A stretch of 44,265 nt of DNA. Origin: Clostridia bacterium (GTDB taxonomy: Bacteria > Bacillota > Clostridia > Oscillospirales > Acutalibacteraceae). The notes under the pieces were generated by a model that was not told where the DNA came from, did not search any database, and saw only the letters and a program-made list of their open reading frames with translations. Position 1 is the first letter of the stretch. Each line of letters begins with the position of its first letter. The translations under genes and the position numbers were made by a program. Of this stretch, positions 27,970 through 35,935 are shown one piece after another. The stretch is taken from assembly GCA_017524165.1 (NCBI GenBank), contig JAFWUH010000032.1:1-44265 (forward strand). The letters are read 5' to 3'.

Positions 27970-27986
27970 GAACGGAGGATTTTTAG

Positions 27987-28466
27987 GTGAATGCTGTTGA
28001 AAAAACCGTAGAGCTTTTAATGATGCGGGGCTGGAAAATCTCCTTGGCGGAATCCTGCACCGGGGGATTGGCGACGGCACGGTTGGTGGATGTGCCGAAT
28101 GCATCGCGGATATTGGACGCCGCGGTGGTGACCTATGCCAACGAGCAAAAAGAGCGTTATTTAGGTGTGCGACCGCAAACGATCGCACAGTACGGTGTCG
28201 TCAGCGAACCGGTTGTGCGTGAAATGGCGGAGGGCGTTGCCGCTCGAAACGGAGCACAGGTCGGCATCGGCATTTCGGGTGTTGCCGGTCCGGGAGGCGG
28301 TACGACGGAAAAACCGGTCGGTACCGTCTGTTTCGGCTTTTTTGTGAACGGCGAAACTAAAACCTTGACCCGTCGGTTTGGGAATATCGGACGAAATGCC
28401 GTTCGCTGTAAAAGCGTGGATTTTGTCTTTGAACAATTAGTTGAAATGTTGGAAAATCAAGCATGA
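27987..28466 (+). CDS. cinA: CinA C-terminal-type nicotinamide-nucleotide amidase
   Basis: The 159-residue product corresponds to the CinA C-terminal (PncC) domain alone; the N-terminal molybdopterin-binding-like domain of long CinA proteins is absent. In known enzymes this domain deamidates nicotinamide mononucleotide in pyridine nucleotide recycling. Visible motifs are LAESCTGGLATARL (catalytic Ser region), VVTYANEQKERYLGV, and GISGVAGPGGGTTEKPVGTV. It starts at GTG 27987 with GGAGG 8 bases upstream. It follows the ABC-F gene by 17 bases and overlaps the comEC-like gene by 4 bases (ATGA), so translation is probably coupled. A short stand-alone form is common and is not a truncation. Confidence 0.93.
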   Translation: MNAVEKTVELLMMRGWKISLAESCTGGLATARLVDVPNASRILDAAVVTYANEQKERYLGVRPQTIAQYGVVSEPVVREMAEGVAARNGAQVGIGISGVAGPGGGTTEKPVGTVCFGFFVNGETKTLTRRFGNIGRNAVRCKSVDFVFEQLVEMLENQA

Positions 28467-29920
28467 AAGCGGTAATTTATCGACCGTTGTTTTGGATGGC
28501 AATCATCGGCATTGCGGCGATTGCCGTGTTCTCGGTTTTCCCGTCTCTTTTTGTAATTTTTGCCATCATAGTAATTACTGTTATTGTCATTTTGCTTTGG
28601 ACGCCACCTTTTCGTGCGGTGCGGGCGGAATGGTTAATAGCAGTTTTCTTGCTTTTAGGGATATTGTTTCGTGCCGGGCAGAGCTTTCAAACTCTGCAAA
28701 TGCGGGAACAGGTAGAGGGAAAAACACTTTCGGTGCGGTTAACGGTTGTTTCGTGTTTGGATGACGCCGATCGGTTATGGAAAGCATATTGCGTGGATGA
28801 TTGCTTTTTCCGTTGCGGTGTGACCGTGAAACTCCTGGACGAGGAAAGCTCGTTGGCAGTCGGAGAGCGGATTTCGGCAAAGATTTGCTTCAGCTCTTTT
28901 CAAACCCGTGACGGATTTTCGTCCCTTTCAGATGATTTTTACGGCACGGCGACCTTGTTGAAAACAGAAAAGCGCTTTCGGTCGCTTTATCTGTTGACTT
29001 TGGCAGGAAAACTTCGCGCCGGATTAACCGAGGCAATTCGCTCAACTCTCCCGCCGGATGAAGCGGCAACCTTGTTAGGGTTAACGGTCGGCGACCGTTC
29101 GACAATGCCGTCTTTTTTGACGGAATCCGTTCGCCGGGCGGGTATTCCGCATCTTTTTGTGGTATCCGGACAGCACTTAATGATTTTAATCGGCGGATTA
29201 CTACAGCTTTTGCAACGCATCTGTCATCGTCCGTTGCTGAATTATTTTTCGGTCATGGCGGCAATCGTGCTGTTTTGTGCGGTTTGCGGATTCAGTGATT
29301 CGGTCATGCGTTCCGGATGGATGTTTTTGATCGCACTTTCCGCGCCGCTCTTTTATCGGGAAAGTGATTCTTTGAACTGCTTGGGACTTGCCGTCATTAT
29401 GATGTTGCTGCTCAATCCGCTTTGTGTCTTTCATCTTTCTTTCCGGTTGTCGGTATTGGCTACCGTTGGAATCATTGTTTTGTATCCGGCGTTGATGGAT
29501 CTTGTTCGCAAACATCCGGCCACCCTTTTGCATAAAATTGCCGCTCAGCCGGTACTGACCCTAAGTGCAATGATCATGACAGCGCCGGTAGCCGTGGGAA
29601 CCTTTGGGCAACTCTCCATCGTGGCGCCAATCACAAACCTTTTTGTGTCCTTTGCGGTCGGTTTTACGCTGATTTTTGCTTTCATCGGTGGTTTAGGGTG
29701 TATGCTGCCGGGGATTTCTTTCTTAGGGCGACCGTTTCTTTCGGTCGCGGGCATGTTGGCAAAGTACCTGAATGAAACGGCGCTGTTCTTTGGCAGAATA
29801 CCCTTTGCCGCCGTCAGGGTGCCGCCTGCCTGCGCGTATTTTTTGTGGGTGTTGGCTTTTGCGATCATTTTGTTTTTTGCGCGTGCAAAAAAAACAGCAG
29901 AAAAAGACATCGCAAAATAA
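28463..29920 (+). CDS. comEC: ComEC/Rec2-type DNA-uptake membrane protein, short form
   Basis: This 485-residue membrane protein matches the channel part of ComEC, which moves single-stranded DNA across the membrane in natural transformation. It has two N-terminal membrane segments, a soluble beta-rich (DUF4131-like) part (about 75-175), then the Competence domain. That domain has LTVGDRSTMP, the GIPHLFVVSGQHLMIL segment and many membrane helices. The C-terminal metallo-beta-lactamase-like domain of full-length ComEC proteins (750-800 residues) is missing; the protein ends in a normal final helix and a basic tail. Short forms are found in Clostridia, so this may be natural. Its stop is followed by a strong terminator. 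Confidence 0.9.
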   Translation: MKAVIYRPLFWMAIIGIAAIAVFSVFPSLFVIFAIIVITVIVILLWTPPFRAVRAEWLIAVFLLLGILFRAGQSFQTLQMREQVEGKTLSVRLTVVSCLDDADRLWKAYCVDDCFFRCGVTVKLLDEESSLAVGERISAKICFSSFQTRDGFSSLSDDFYGTATLLKTEKRFRSLYLLTLAGKLRAGLTEAIRSTLPPDEAATLLGLTVGDRSTMPSFLTESVRRAGIPHLFVVSGQHLMILIGGLLQLLQRICHRPLLNYFSVMAAIVLFCAVCGFSDSVMRSGWMFLIALSAPLFYRESDSLNCLGLAVIMMLLLNPLCVFHLSFRLSVLATVGIIVLYPALMDLVRKHPATLLHKIAAQPVLTLSAMIMTAPVAVGTFGQLSIVAPITNLFVSFAVGFTLIFAFIGGLGCMLPGISFLGRPFLSVAGMLAKYLNETALFFGRIPFAAVRVPPACAYFLWVLAFAIILFFARAKKTAEKDIAK

Positions 29921-29928
29921 TTAAAAAC

Positions 29929-29969
29929 AAGAGTTCAGTCGGCTGTTTTAGCCTGCTGAACTCTTTTTT
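29929..29969 (+). terminator. Terminator after comEC
   Basis: AAGAGTTCAG and CTGAACTCTT form the outer stem, with GGC/GCC pairing inside, followed by TTTTTT. It ends the ABC-F/cinA/comEC transcript. Confidence 0.85.
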
Positions 29970-30025
29970 GTGAGTTATTTAATCGGCGGTTTTTTCTTTT
30001 ATCCCTTACGGATGTCATTGATAAT

Positions 30026-30298
30026 TTGTTGAATATGCGTAACTTGTTCGTTTGTACAGGACAAGACTATCTTTCTGGAAATGGACTTTCGTTTGCACAG
30101 CAAACGAAACCGGTCGGCAGGGGTGATGTGAATGCGGACGGAGAGTATTCCGCCGCGGATTTAGTTATCATTCGCGGACATTTATCAGCATCTGTCTTGA
30201 TGGGCGGAGACAATCTCGGTGCCGCGGATCTGAACAATGACGGCAATGTCAATATCAAAGATTTGATCCGCTTGAAAAAGAAGTTTATAGCAGGATAA
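30026..30298 (+). pseudogene. Orphan dockerin module (probable gene remnant)
   Basis: The last 60 of 90 codons encode a complete-looking type I dockerin: GRGDVNADGEYSAADLVII, then a second loop ADLNNDGNVNIKDLIRLKKK. The second half closely resembles the dockerins of the two giant proteins, which share DL(I/V)RLKK. The frame opens at a TTG with no ribosome site, has no signal peptide, and has no other domain in front. It is most likely the 3' end of a deleted dockerin protein gene. A free dockerin peptide is possible but less likely. Confidence 0.7.
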
Positions 30299-30366
30299 TA
30301 AGCGTCGTTTGATTTGAAAAAGTCCAAAAACCGCAAACGGGTCATTTTATTACTTTTAACAAACCA

Positions 30367-30402
30367 AAGAGGCTGTGGCAAAACGAATTTTGTCACAGCC
30401 TC
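30367..30402 (+). terminator. Strong inverted repeat, probable terminator
   Basis: AGAGGCTGTGGCAAAA-cgaa-TTTTGTCACAGCCTCT pairs over 16 bp with one G-T mismatch. It lies after the orphan dockerin and before the HAD promoter. There is no clear T run beyond the stem, so its role as a terminator is inferred. Confidence 0.55.
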
Positions 30403-30486
30403 TGAATTATTTTGCAGACATGATTTTTACGGAAGGACGATGAAACAACGCAGAGGACATAGATTGGTCTTTTTCTTTTATAAAAC

Positions 30487-30515
30487 TTGATATCTGTTTA
30501 AAAATATGTTAGAAT
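30487..30515 (+). promoter_or_regulatory. Sigma-A promoter of the HAD phosphatase gene
   Basis: TTGATA, 17 bases, TAGAAT, 72 bases before the ATG at 30588. Confidence 0.7.
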
Positions 30516-30587
30516 ACGAGCAAATGAGTACGGTGATTTAGCGCGATGAAGCGCGAAAAAACAAAATGCAAACAGGAGAAGTTAACC

Positions 30588-31688
30588 ATGGAAAAGACAA
30601 ACAAGCAAGTAAAAACATGGCGTTGTATTGCCATCGTCGCGCTTTGTGCACTCGTGACGGTCAGCGTTTTATACGCGCTCGGCGTAGGATGGAAGCAGGC
30701 AGAACTGCCCGCTGTTGACGGCAAGGAAATGCTTTCGCTCTGGACCGACAGCGCTTCGGCAAAAAAGCAACTGATCGAATATATGAACGCTGTCACGGAC
30801 GAGCGTGGAAAAGATTATATACCCGTTGAAAATCGTATTGCGGTATTTGATCTGGACGGAACGCTCTTTTGTGAGACCGACCCGAATTATTTCGATTATA
30901 CGCTTCTTGCGTACCGTGTGTTGGAGGATCCGGGCTATCGGGACAAGGCTTCGGACTTTGAACGCGAGGTAGCAAATAAGATCGTTGAGCAAAACAAGAC
31001 CGGCGCTTCTTTCTCCGGACTGGAAGTCGATCACGGAAAAGCCGTGGCGTCCGCGTTTGCCGGTTTAACTGTGGGTGAATTCAACGATTATATACAGGAG
31101 TTCAAAAAATTGCCGATGCCCAGCTATAACGGTATGAATCGCGGGGATGGTTGGTACCAGCCGATGCTTCAGGTGGTTGAGTATTTGCAGGCAAATGATT
31201 TTACGGTATATGTTGTCAGCGGAACGGATCGTTTTATCGTCCGCGGGATCGTTGATCATTCACCGCTCAAAGTTCCCATGCGGCAGGTTATCGGTTCCGA
31301 CGAAACCCTTGTTGCGCCGGATCAAGGCGATACCGACGGATTGCATTATGTATTCGACGATAACGACAAACTTGTCCTCGGCGGCGAATTTATCGTGAAG
31401 AACCTGAAAATGAACAAAGTCACGGTGATCCAACAGGAAATCGGCGTACAGCCTGTTTTGTCCTTCGGAAACAGCACCGGCGACGCGAGTATGGCGGAGT
31501 ACGCTACCAGCAATAACCGGTACAAGAGTTTGGCTTTTATGCTCTGCTGTGACGATACGGATCGCGAAAACGGAAATGTTGAAAAAGCGGATAAAATGGT
31601 TCAACTCTGCAAAGAGTTCGATTGGGTGCCTGTTTCGATGAAGAATGACTGGACAACAATCTACGGCGACGGCGTGACGAAAAAATAA
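30588..31688 (+). CDS. Membrane-anchored HAD-family phosphatase
   Basis: The product is 366 residues from ATG 30588, which has AGGAGAAG upstream; a frame-open ATG 14 codons earlier has no site. One N-terminal hydrophobic segment (about 13-31) with no clear cleavage motif suggests an anchored enzyme facing outward. The HAD core shows AVFDLDGTLF (nucleophile Asp88 and acid/base Asp90), VYVVSGTDR (motif II) and SFGNSTGDASM (motif IV); a Lys for motif III probably lies at about 270-290. The motifs resemble phosphoserine-phosphatase-like HAD proteins. Substrate unknown. It is followed after about 115 bases by an alpha/beta hydrolase lipoprotein gene that also acts outside the membrane. Confidence 0.85.
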   Translation: MEKTNKQVKTWRCIAIVALCALVTVSVLYALGVGWKQAELPAVDGKEMLSLWTDSASAKKQLIEYMNAVTDERGKDYIPVENRIAVFDLDGTLFCETDPNYFDYTLLAYRVLEDPGYRDKASDFEREVANKIVEQNKTGASFSGLEVDHGKAVASAFAGLTVGEFNDYIQEFKKLPMPSYNGMNRGDGWYQPMLQVVEYLQANDFTVYVVSGTDRFIVRGIVDHSPLKVPMRQVIGSDETLVAPDQGDTDGLHYVFDDNDKLVLGGEFIVKNLKMNKVTVIQQEIGVQPVLSFGNSTGDASMAEYATSNNRYKSLAFMLCCDDTDRENGNVEKADKMVQLCKEFDWVPVSMKNDWTTIYGDGVTKK

Positions 31689-31803
31689 GCATACGGCAGG
31701 AATTACGAAAACAACAAAAATTGCAGACTTTATTCGGGCAATCGGTTTGTTTTTGCAAAAGTGCAAAAGGAATTGATCCCATCGGTGACGCAAGGAGGAA
31801 TAT

Positions 31804-32751
31804 CTGAAAACGAGAATTGCTCAGAGATTGCTATTGTTATTTTCGCTTTTGATGCTTTTGTTAAGAGGATGCGGCATATCACAGACGGGGAACAATACCA
31901 AAGGGGATGATGCTGTGAAACAAAAAGAAACATCGGAAAAAATAAAAATAGAAACTGTGAAAACAGCGTCTTTCTCCATGCACTGTTTTAAGTTTGGACA
32001 TGGCAAAAAAACACTCGTGATACTTCCCGGACTCAGCGTACAAAGCGTTATGGGCTCAGCGGATGCGATCGCGGAAGCCTATGGAGAATTGACAGATGAT
32101 TTTACGATCTATGTCTTTGATCAGCGAAAAGAATTGCCGAATATCTATACGGTGAGCGATATGGCAAAGGATACCGCAGAGGCATTTGAAGCGGCAGGAC
32201 TTGATAAGGTGAATATCTTCGGTGCATCACTGGGCGGTATGACCGCCATGGAGATTGCAATCATGCATCCGAAACTGGTAGAGAAGTTGATTCTCGGTTC
32301 AACAACGGCCCGTATTACCGAGACAGAATACCAAACCATGGGAAATTGGGTCGAGTTGGCGAAGGAAAAGGATGTAAATGCGCTTTATTTGGCGTTTGGA
32401 GAGGCCGTCTATCCGCCGGATGTGTTTGCACAGTTGCGCGAGCTTTTGCTTGAAACCGCAAAAACGATTACCGAGGAGGATTTGGATCGTTTTGTCATCC
32501 TTGCTCAAAGCATGAAGAATTTTGATATCACGCAGGATTTAGAAAAGATTTCTTGTCCTGTGTTGGCAATCGGGGATAGAACGGATCATGTTCTCGGAGC
32601 AGAGGCGTCAAAACTAATGGAAGAATACTTAAACGGACGGTCAGATTTCGAGCTGTATATGTATGACGGTTACGGACACGCGGTGTATGACACCGCGCCG
32701 GATTTTAAAGAGCGCATGGTGCAGTTCCTTTTGCAGGACGCAAAGGACTGA
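31804..32751 (+). CDS. Alpha/beta-hydrolase lipoprotein (probable CTG start)
   Basis: The hydrolase core shows LVILPGLS, the nucleophile elbow FGASLGGM, the Asp region AIGDRTDH and the catalytic His in GYGHAVY. All parts of the alpha/beta hydrolase triad are present, so esterase or peptidase activity is expected; the substrate is unknown. Starting at the first TTG (31828) would give a hydrophobic start without positive charges. Starting at CTG 31804 adds KTRIAQR, giving a normal lipoprotein signal peptide ending LLLRGC, and places GGAGG 5 bases upstream. I therefore prefer the CTG, which may be a mutated ATG. No promoter of its own is clear, and it may be read from the HAD transcript. A hairpin follows the stop. 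Confidence 0.85.
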   Translation: MKTRIAQRLLLLFSLLMLLLRGCGISQTGNNTKGDDAVKQKETSEKIKIETVKTASFSMHCFKFGHGKKTLVILPGLSVQSVMGSADAIAEAYGELTDDFTIYVFDQRKELPNIYTVSDMAKDTAEAFEAAGLDKVNIFGASLGGMTAMEIAIMHPKLVEKLILGSTTARITETEYQTMGNWVELAKEKDVNALYLAFGEAVYPPDVFAQLRELLLETAKTITEEDLDRFVILAQSMKNFDITQDLEKISCPVLAIGDRTDHVLGAEASKLMEEYLNGRSDFELYMYDGYGHAVYDTAPDFKERMVQFLLQDAKD

Positions 32752-32778
32752 TTGGTATCATAAAATTGTTGAAAAGCA

Positions 32779-32818
32779 ACAGCACAAGCGGCGGGAGTAA
32801 TCCTGCCGCTTGTGCTGT
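32779..32818 (+). terminator. Hairpin after the hydrolase gene
   Basis: ACAGCACAAGCGGC and GCCGCTTGTGCTGT pair over 14 bp with a 12-base loop. The following sequence is not a clean T run, so termination efficiency is uncertain. Confidence 0.6.
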
Positions 32819-32898
32819 AAGAAGATGTTTTGTTCCGGTACGATGGCATTCCGAAACGGTTATCTGAAAAAATGTTGTTTTTGATATGGATCCTTGCA

Positions 32899-32927
32899 CT
32901 TAGCGAGCAAAGCGTTTGCTCGCTAAG
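32899..32927. repeat. Perfect 13-bp inverted repeat
   Basis: CTTAGCGAGCAAA-gcg-TTTGCTCGCTAAG. No T tract follows on either strand. It lies between the hydrolase gene and the padR promoter; function unknown. Confidence 0.7.
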
Positions 32928-32987
32928 ACATTAAATAGATTCCAAGAGAAAACGTTCACGAAAGAAGCATTCAATTAATGCCAAGTC

Positions 32988-33016
32988 TTGACAAGAAATA
33001 TACCTCGTGATATGAT
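32988..33016 (+). promoter_or_regulatory. Sigma-A promoter of the padR operon
   Basis: TTGACA, 17 bases, TATGAT: a near-consensus promoter 24 bases before the padR start codon, so the leader is very short. Confidence 0.85.
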
Positions 33017-33026
33017 GTATATCATA
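33011..33026. promoter_or_regulatory. Putative PadR operator over the -10 box
   Basis: TATGAT-gtat-ATCATA is a perfect inverted repeat whose left arm is the -10 box. PadR regulators commonly repress their own operon by binding such dyads; this assignment is inferred. Confidence 0.5.
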
Positions 33027-33040
33027 AAGGGAGGTATAGC

Positions 33041-33358
33041 ATGGAAGGTCAATTGAAACGCGGTCTGTTGGATATTTGTGTTCTTGCCGCAATCAAAAGC
33101 AAAGATTCCTACGGGTATAAGATGATAAAGGATATGAAGCCGTATATTGAATTATCCGAATCAACACTATACACCATACTGAAACGGTTGGAAAACGCCG
33201 GTATGCTGACGGTGCGGATCACCGAGCATGACGGCAGACTTCGTAAATACTATCACATCACCGAAGCCGGACTGCGGCGTATTGAGGATTTTAAGGCCGA
33301 ATGGAAAGAGGTTATATCCATCTATCAATATGTGATGAAGGAGGATTGTCATGAATAA
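33041..33358 (+). CDS. PadR-family transcriptional regulator
   Basis: This 105-residue protein is a winged helix-turn-helix regulator of the short PadR type. It begins EGQLKRGLLDICVLAAI, continues with SYGYKMIKDM, and has the recognition region LSESTLYTILKRLENAGML and the wing LRKYYHITEAG. GGGAGG precedes the ATG. It overlaps the next gene, DUF1700, by 8 bases. PadR, DUF1700 and DUF4097 form a well-known operon in Firmicutes in which the regulator represses its own transcription, often answering membrane or antimicrobial stress. The ligand is not known here. Confidence 0.93.
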   Translation: MEGQLKRGLLDICVLAAIKSKDSYGYKMIKDMKPYIELSESTLYTILKRLENAGMLTVRITEHDGRLRKYYHITEAGLRRIEDFKAEWKEVISIYQYVMKEDCHE

Positions 33359-33953
33359 AGAAGAATTTTTGACCGAATTACAAAACGGCTTGTCGGGATT
33401 GCCGCAGGAGGACATCGCCGAACGATTGTCATTTTACAGCGAAATGATCGACGACCGTATCGAAGAGGGATATAGTGAAAGTGAAGCGGTCGCCGGGATC
33501 GGTTCTGTTGATCAAATTGTTTCGCAGACGGTAGCAGAGGTGCCGTTTGCAAAGCTTGTCAAAGAAAAAATAACACCAAAGCGTCAACCGCAGGCGTGGG
33601 AAATTGTCCTGATTGTTTTAGGATTCCCGTTGTGGTTTCCGCTTTTGATCGCCGCCGGGGCGGTTTTGCTTTCATTCTATCTTGTTATTTGGTCGTTGAT
33701 CCTTTCGCTGTGGGCTGTCGAGGTTTCGCTTTGGGCGTCGGCACTCGGCGGAGCGGTCGCCGGCGTTGTCTATTTTGTTCACGGCGATGGTTTGCCGGGA
33801 ATTGCCATGCTGGGAGCCGTTTTGTTCTGCGCCGGTCTTTCGATTTTTCTATTCTTCGGCTGTGCCGCGGCGTCAAAAGGCATTCTTTTTTTGACCAAAA
33901 AAGTGGCATGCTCTATGAAAACAAAATTGGTTAAAAAGGAGACTGCAAAATGA
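33351..33953 (+). CDS. DUF1700 (HAAS-type) membrane protein
   Basis: This 200-residue protein has the HAAS/DUF1700 N-terminus: KEEFLTELQNGLSGLPQED, then SFYSEMIDDRIEEGYSE and a DQIV segment (about 1-65). Two to four hydrophobic helices follow (about 80-180) and a basic tail ends KKETAK. In related operons the HAAS domain is thought to interact with the PadR regulator, passing a membrane signal to it. It overlaps padR by 8 bases and the DUF4097 gene by 4 bases, so all three are translationally coupled. No enzyme motif is visible. Confidence 0.9.
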   Translation: MNKEEFLTELQNGLSGLPQEDIAERLSFYSEMIDDRIEEGYSESEAVAGIGSVDQIVSQTVAEVPFAKLVKEKITPKRQPQAWEIVLIVLGFPLWFPLLIAAGAVLLSFYLVIWSLILSLWAVEVSLWASALGGAVAGVVYFVHGDGLPGIAMLGAVLFCAGLSIFLFFGCAAASKGILFLTKKVACSMKTKLVKKETAK

Positions 33954-34795
33954 AAAAAGGTTTTATCATTACCGCCGTCCTCTTCATATTGGCGGGATTG
34001 GCGCTTTTTTCCTATGCGTTTGTCGGTGCCGGGGTTGACTTTTCCAAACTCAGTGCCGTAAAACATGAAACAAACACCTATACCGTGGCAGAAAACTTTG
34101 AAAAAATAGAAATTGACACGGATGAAACTGATGTGATATTGAAACCGTCCGAGAATGGAAAATTCAGCGTGGTTTGTGCGGAGCGGGAAAAAGTGCGGCA
34201 CACGGTAACTGTGGAAAATGGCGTGCTGAAAATCGGTTGCATGGATAACCGCGCATGGTACGAGCATTTGACATTCTTTACCAAACCGTTATCTATGACG
34301 GTCTATTTGCCGGCAGATCATTATGAAACGCTGAAGATCCACAACAGTACGGGAGATATCCGTGTTCCGGCATCTTTTTCTTTTAGCGGGATCGACCTTC
34401 AAGTCAGCACCGGAGATATCGTTTGCGACGCCTCGGCAGAGAAAATCGTGCAACTGAAAACAAGTACAGGGAATGTTCGGTTAAGTGATGTCCGCGCGCA
34501 GCAGTTCAGTCTTTCGGTTTCAACCGGCAACATTCGTCTGAAAAATACGGTTGCCGCCGATTTATTAGACATTCACTCGTCGACGGGTGATGTGCGCTTG
34601 GATAACTGCGACGCAGGTCAAATCAAGGTCAAAACATCCACCGGCGATGTGACCGGGACATTGCAATCGGAAAAAATTTTTGTGACAAAGAGTTCTACCG
34701 GCTCGATTCGGGTGCCCCAAACGGTATCGGGCGGGAAATGTGAAATTATAACATCGACCGGGGATATAGAAATCAGCATTTCGGATACATTTTAA
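33950..34795 (+). CDS. DUF4097 beta-strand repeat protein
   Basis: This 281-residue protein has one N-terminal membrane segment (about 6-27). The rest is a regular beta-solenoid-like repeat in which STG(D/N/S) returns about every 20 residues: NSTGDIRV, VSTGDIVC, TSTGNVRL, VSTGNIRL, SSTGDVRL, TSTGDVTG, SSTGSIRV and TSTGDIEI. This is the hallmark of DUF4097 (LiaG-like) proteins, which are anchored outside the membrane and linked to envelope-stress operons. It ends the padR operon; no terminator stands out before mnmA, 27 bases later, so mnmA may be partly co-transcribed. Confidence 0.93.
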   Translation: MKKGFIITAVLFILAGLALFSYAFVGAGVDFSKLSAVKHETNTYTVAENFEKIEIDTDETDVILKPSENGKFSVVCAEREKVRHTVTVENGVLKIGCMDNRAWYEHLTFFTKPLSMTVYLPADHYETLKIHNSTGDIRVPASFSFSGIDLQVSTGDIVCDASAEKIVQLKTSTGNVRLSDVRAQQFSLSVSTGNIRLKNTVAADLLDIHSSTGDVRLDNCDAGQIKVKTSTGDVTGTLQSEKIFVTKSSTGSIRVPQTVSGGKCEIITSTGDIEISISDTF

Positions 34796-34822
34796 TAATC
34801 AGGATGGAATAAGGTGAGGAGA

Positions 34823-35899
34823 ATGGATAAAGTCGTTGTCGGCATGTCCGGAGGCGTAGACAGCGCAGTAGCCGCATATCTTTTAAAAAAAGCCGGGTAT
34901 GAGGTTATTGGCGTTACGCTTCGTACATGGCGGGCTGATGACGGATCGGAAAGCCGTTGTTGTGATATTGACGATGCAAGAAGTATCGCCAATCAAATCG
35001 GTATCAAATATGTTCCTGTAAACTGTACCATGGATTTTCAGCAATATGTGGTAGAGCCGTTTACCAAAGAATATCTGCACGGAATGACGCCGAATCCGTG
35101 TGTTGAGTGTAACCGGTATGTTAAATGGGAAAAATTGCTTTATTATGCAAAAGTATTCGGCGCGAACCATATTGCAACCGGACACTATGCATCGGTAATC
35201 CAATTAGAGAATGGAAGATATACCGTAAAAACGGCAATGCATTCGGAAAAAGATCAGACCTATATGCTATATAAACTAACGCAAGATCAACTTGCCGCAA
35301 CGCTGATGCCGCTTGGCAATCTTTCCAAGAGTGAAGTGCGGCGGATCGCAAAGGACGCCGGCCTGTCGGTCGCCGCCAAACCCGATTCGCAGGAAGTTTG
35401 TTTTGTAACCGACGGGAATTACGCGGACTATATTGAAAAAACAGCGCCATCGGATATGCCGGGGCAGGGTATGTTTGTGGATGCGTTGGGCAATATCCTC
35501 GGTAAGCACAAGGGCATTATTCATTATACCGTCGGTCAGCGTAAAGGTCTTGGGATTGCGCTCGGGTATCCCGTATATGTCAAGGAAATACATGCGGATA
35601 ATAACGAAATAGTTTTAAGCGACGAACGATCGCTTTACCGCGACAGGATTTTATGCAAGGAACTTAATTTTATGAGCATTCCCGGACTGAAAAAGGGTGA
35701 AACGATATTCTGCACCGTCAAAATTCGTTATCAGCACAGCGGGCAGACGGCAATGATTGAACCGACGAGTCAAGACGGGGTAATAAAGGTTTCCTTTGAT
35801 CAATCTGTCAGAGCCGCGGCACCCGGACAGTCCGCTGTGTTTTATGACGCGGAAGGTCGGGTAATCGGCGGCGGCATTATCGCAGAGGTTTTGCAGTAG
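34823..35899 (+). CDS. mnmA: tRNA-specific 2-thiouridylase MnmA
   Basis: MnmA makes 2-thiouridine at the wobble base of tRNA-Lys, -Glu and -Gln, using ATP and sulfur from a desulfurase relay. The 358-residue product has the PP-loop SGGVDS (residues 9-14), the first catalytic Cys in NPCVECNRYVKW and the second in DSQEVCFV. It also has the GHYA motif, HYTVGQRKGLGI, and the C-terminal beta-barrel ending GQSAVFYD. I chose ATG 34823 because AAGGTGAGG lies just upstream; a GTG three codons earlier lacks a ribosome site. The length is normal for the family. It is a housekeeping gene. Confidence 0.96.
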   Translation: MDKVVVGMSGGVDSAVAAYLLKKAGYEVIGVTLRTWRADDGSESRCCDIDDARSIANQIGIKYVPVNCTMDFQQYVVEPFTKEYLHGMTPNPCVECNRYVKWEKLLYYAKVFGANHIATGHYASVIQLENGRYTVKTAMHSEKDQTYMLYKLTQDQLAATLMPLGNLSKSEVRRIAKDAGLSVAAKPDSQEVCFVTDGNYADYIEKTAPSDMPGQGMFVDALGNILGKHKGIIHYTVGQRKGLGIALGYPVYVKEIHADNNEIVLSDERSLYRDRILCKELNFMSIPGLKKGETIFCTVKIRYQHSGQTAMIEPTSQDGVIKVSFDQSVRAAAPGQSAVFYDAEGRVIGGGIIAEVLQ

Positions 35900-35935
35900 T
35901 GTTGAAGAAGTAATGTTTGTTCAGGAGGAAAGCAA

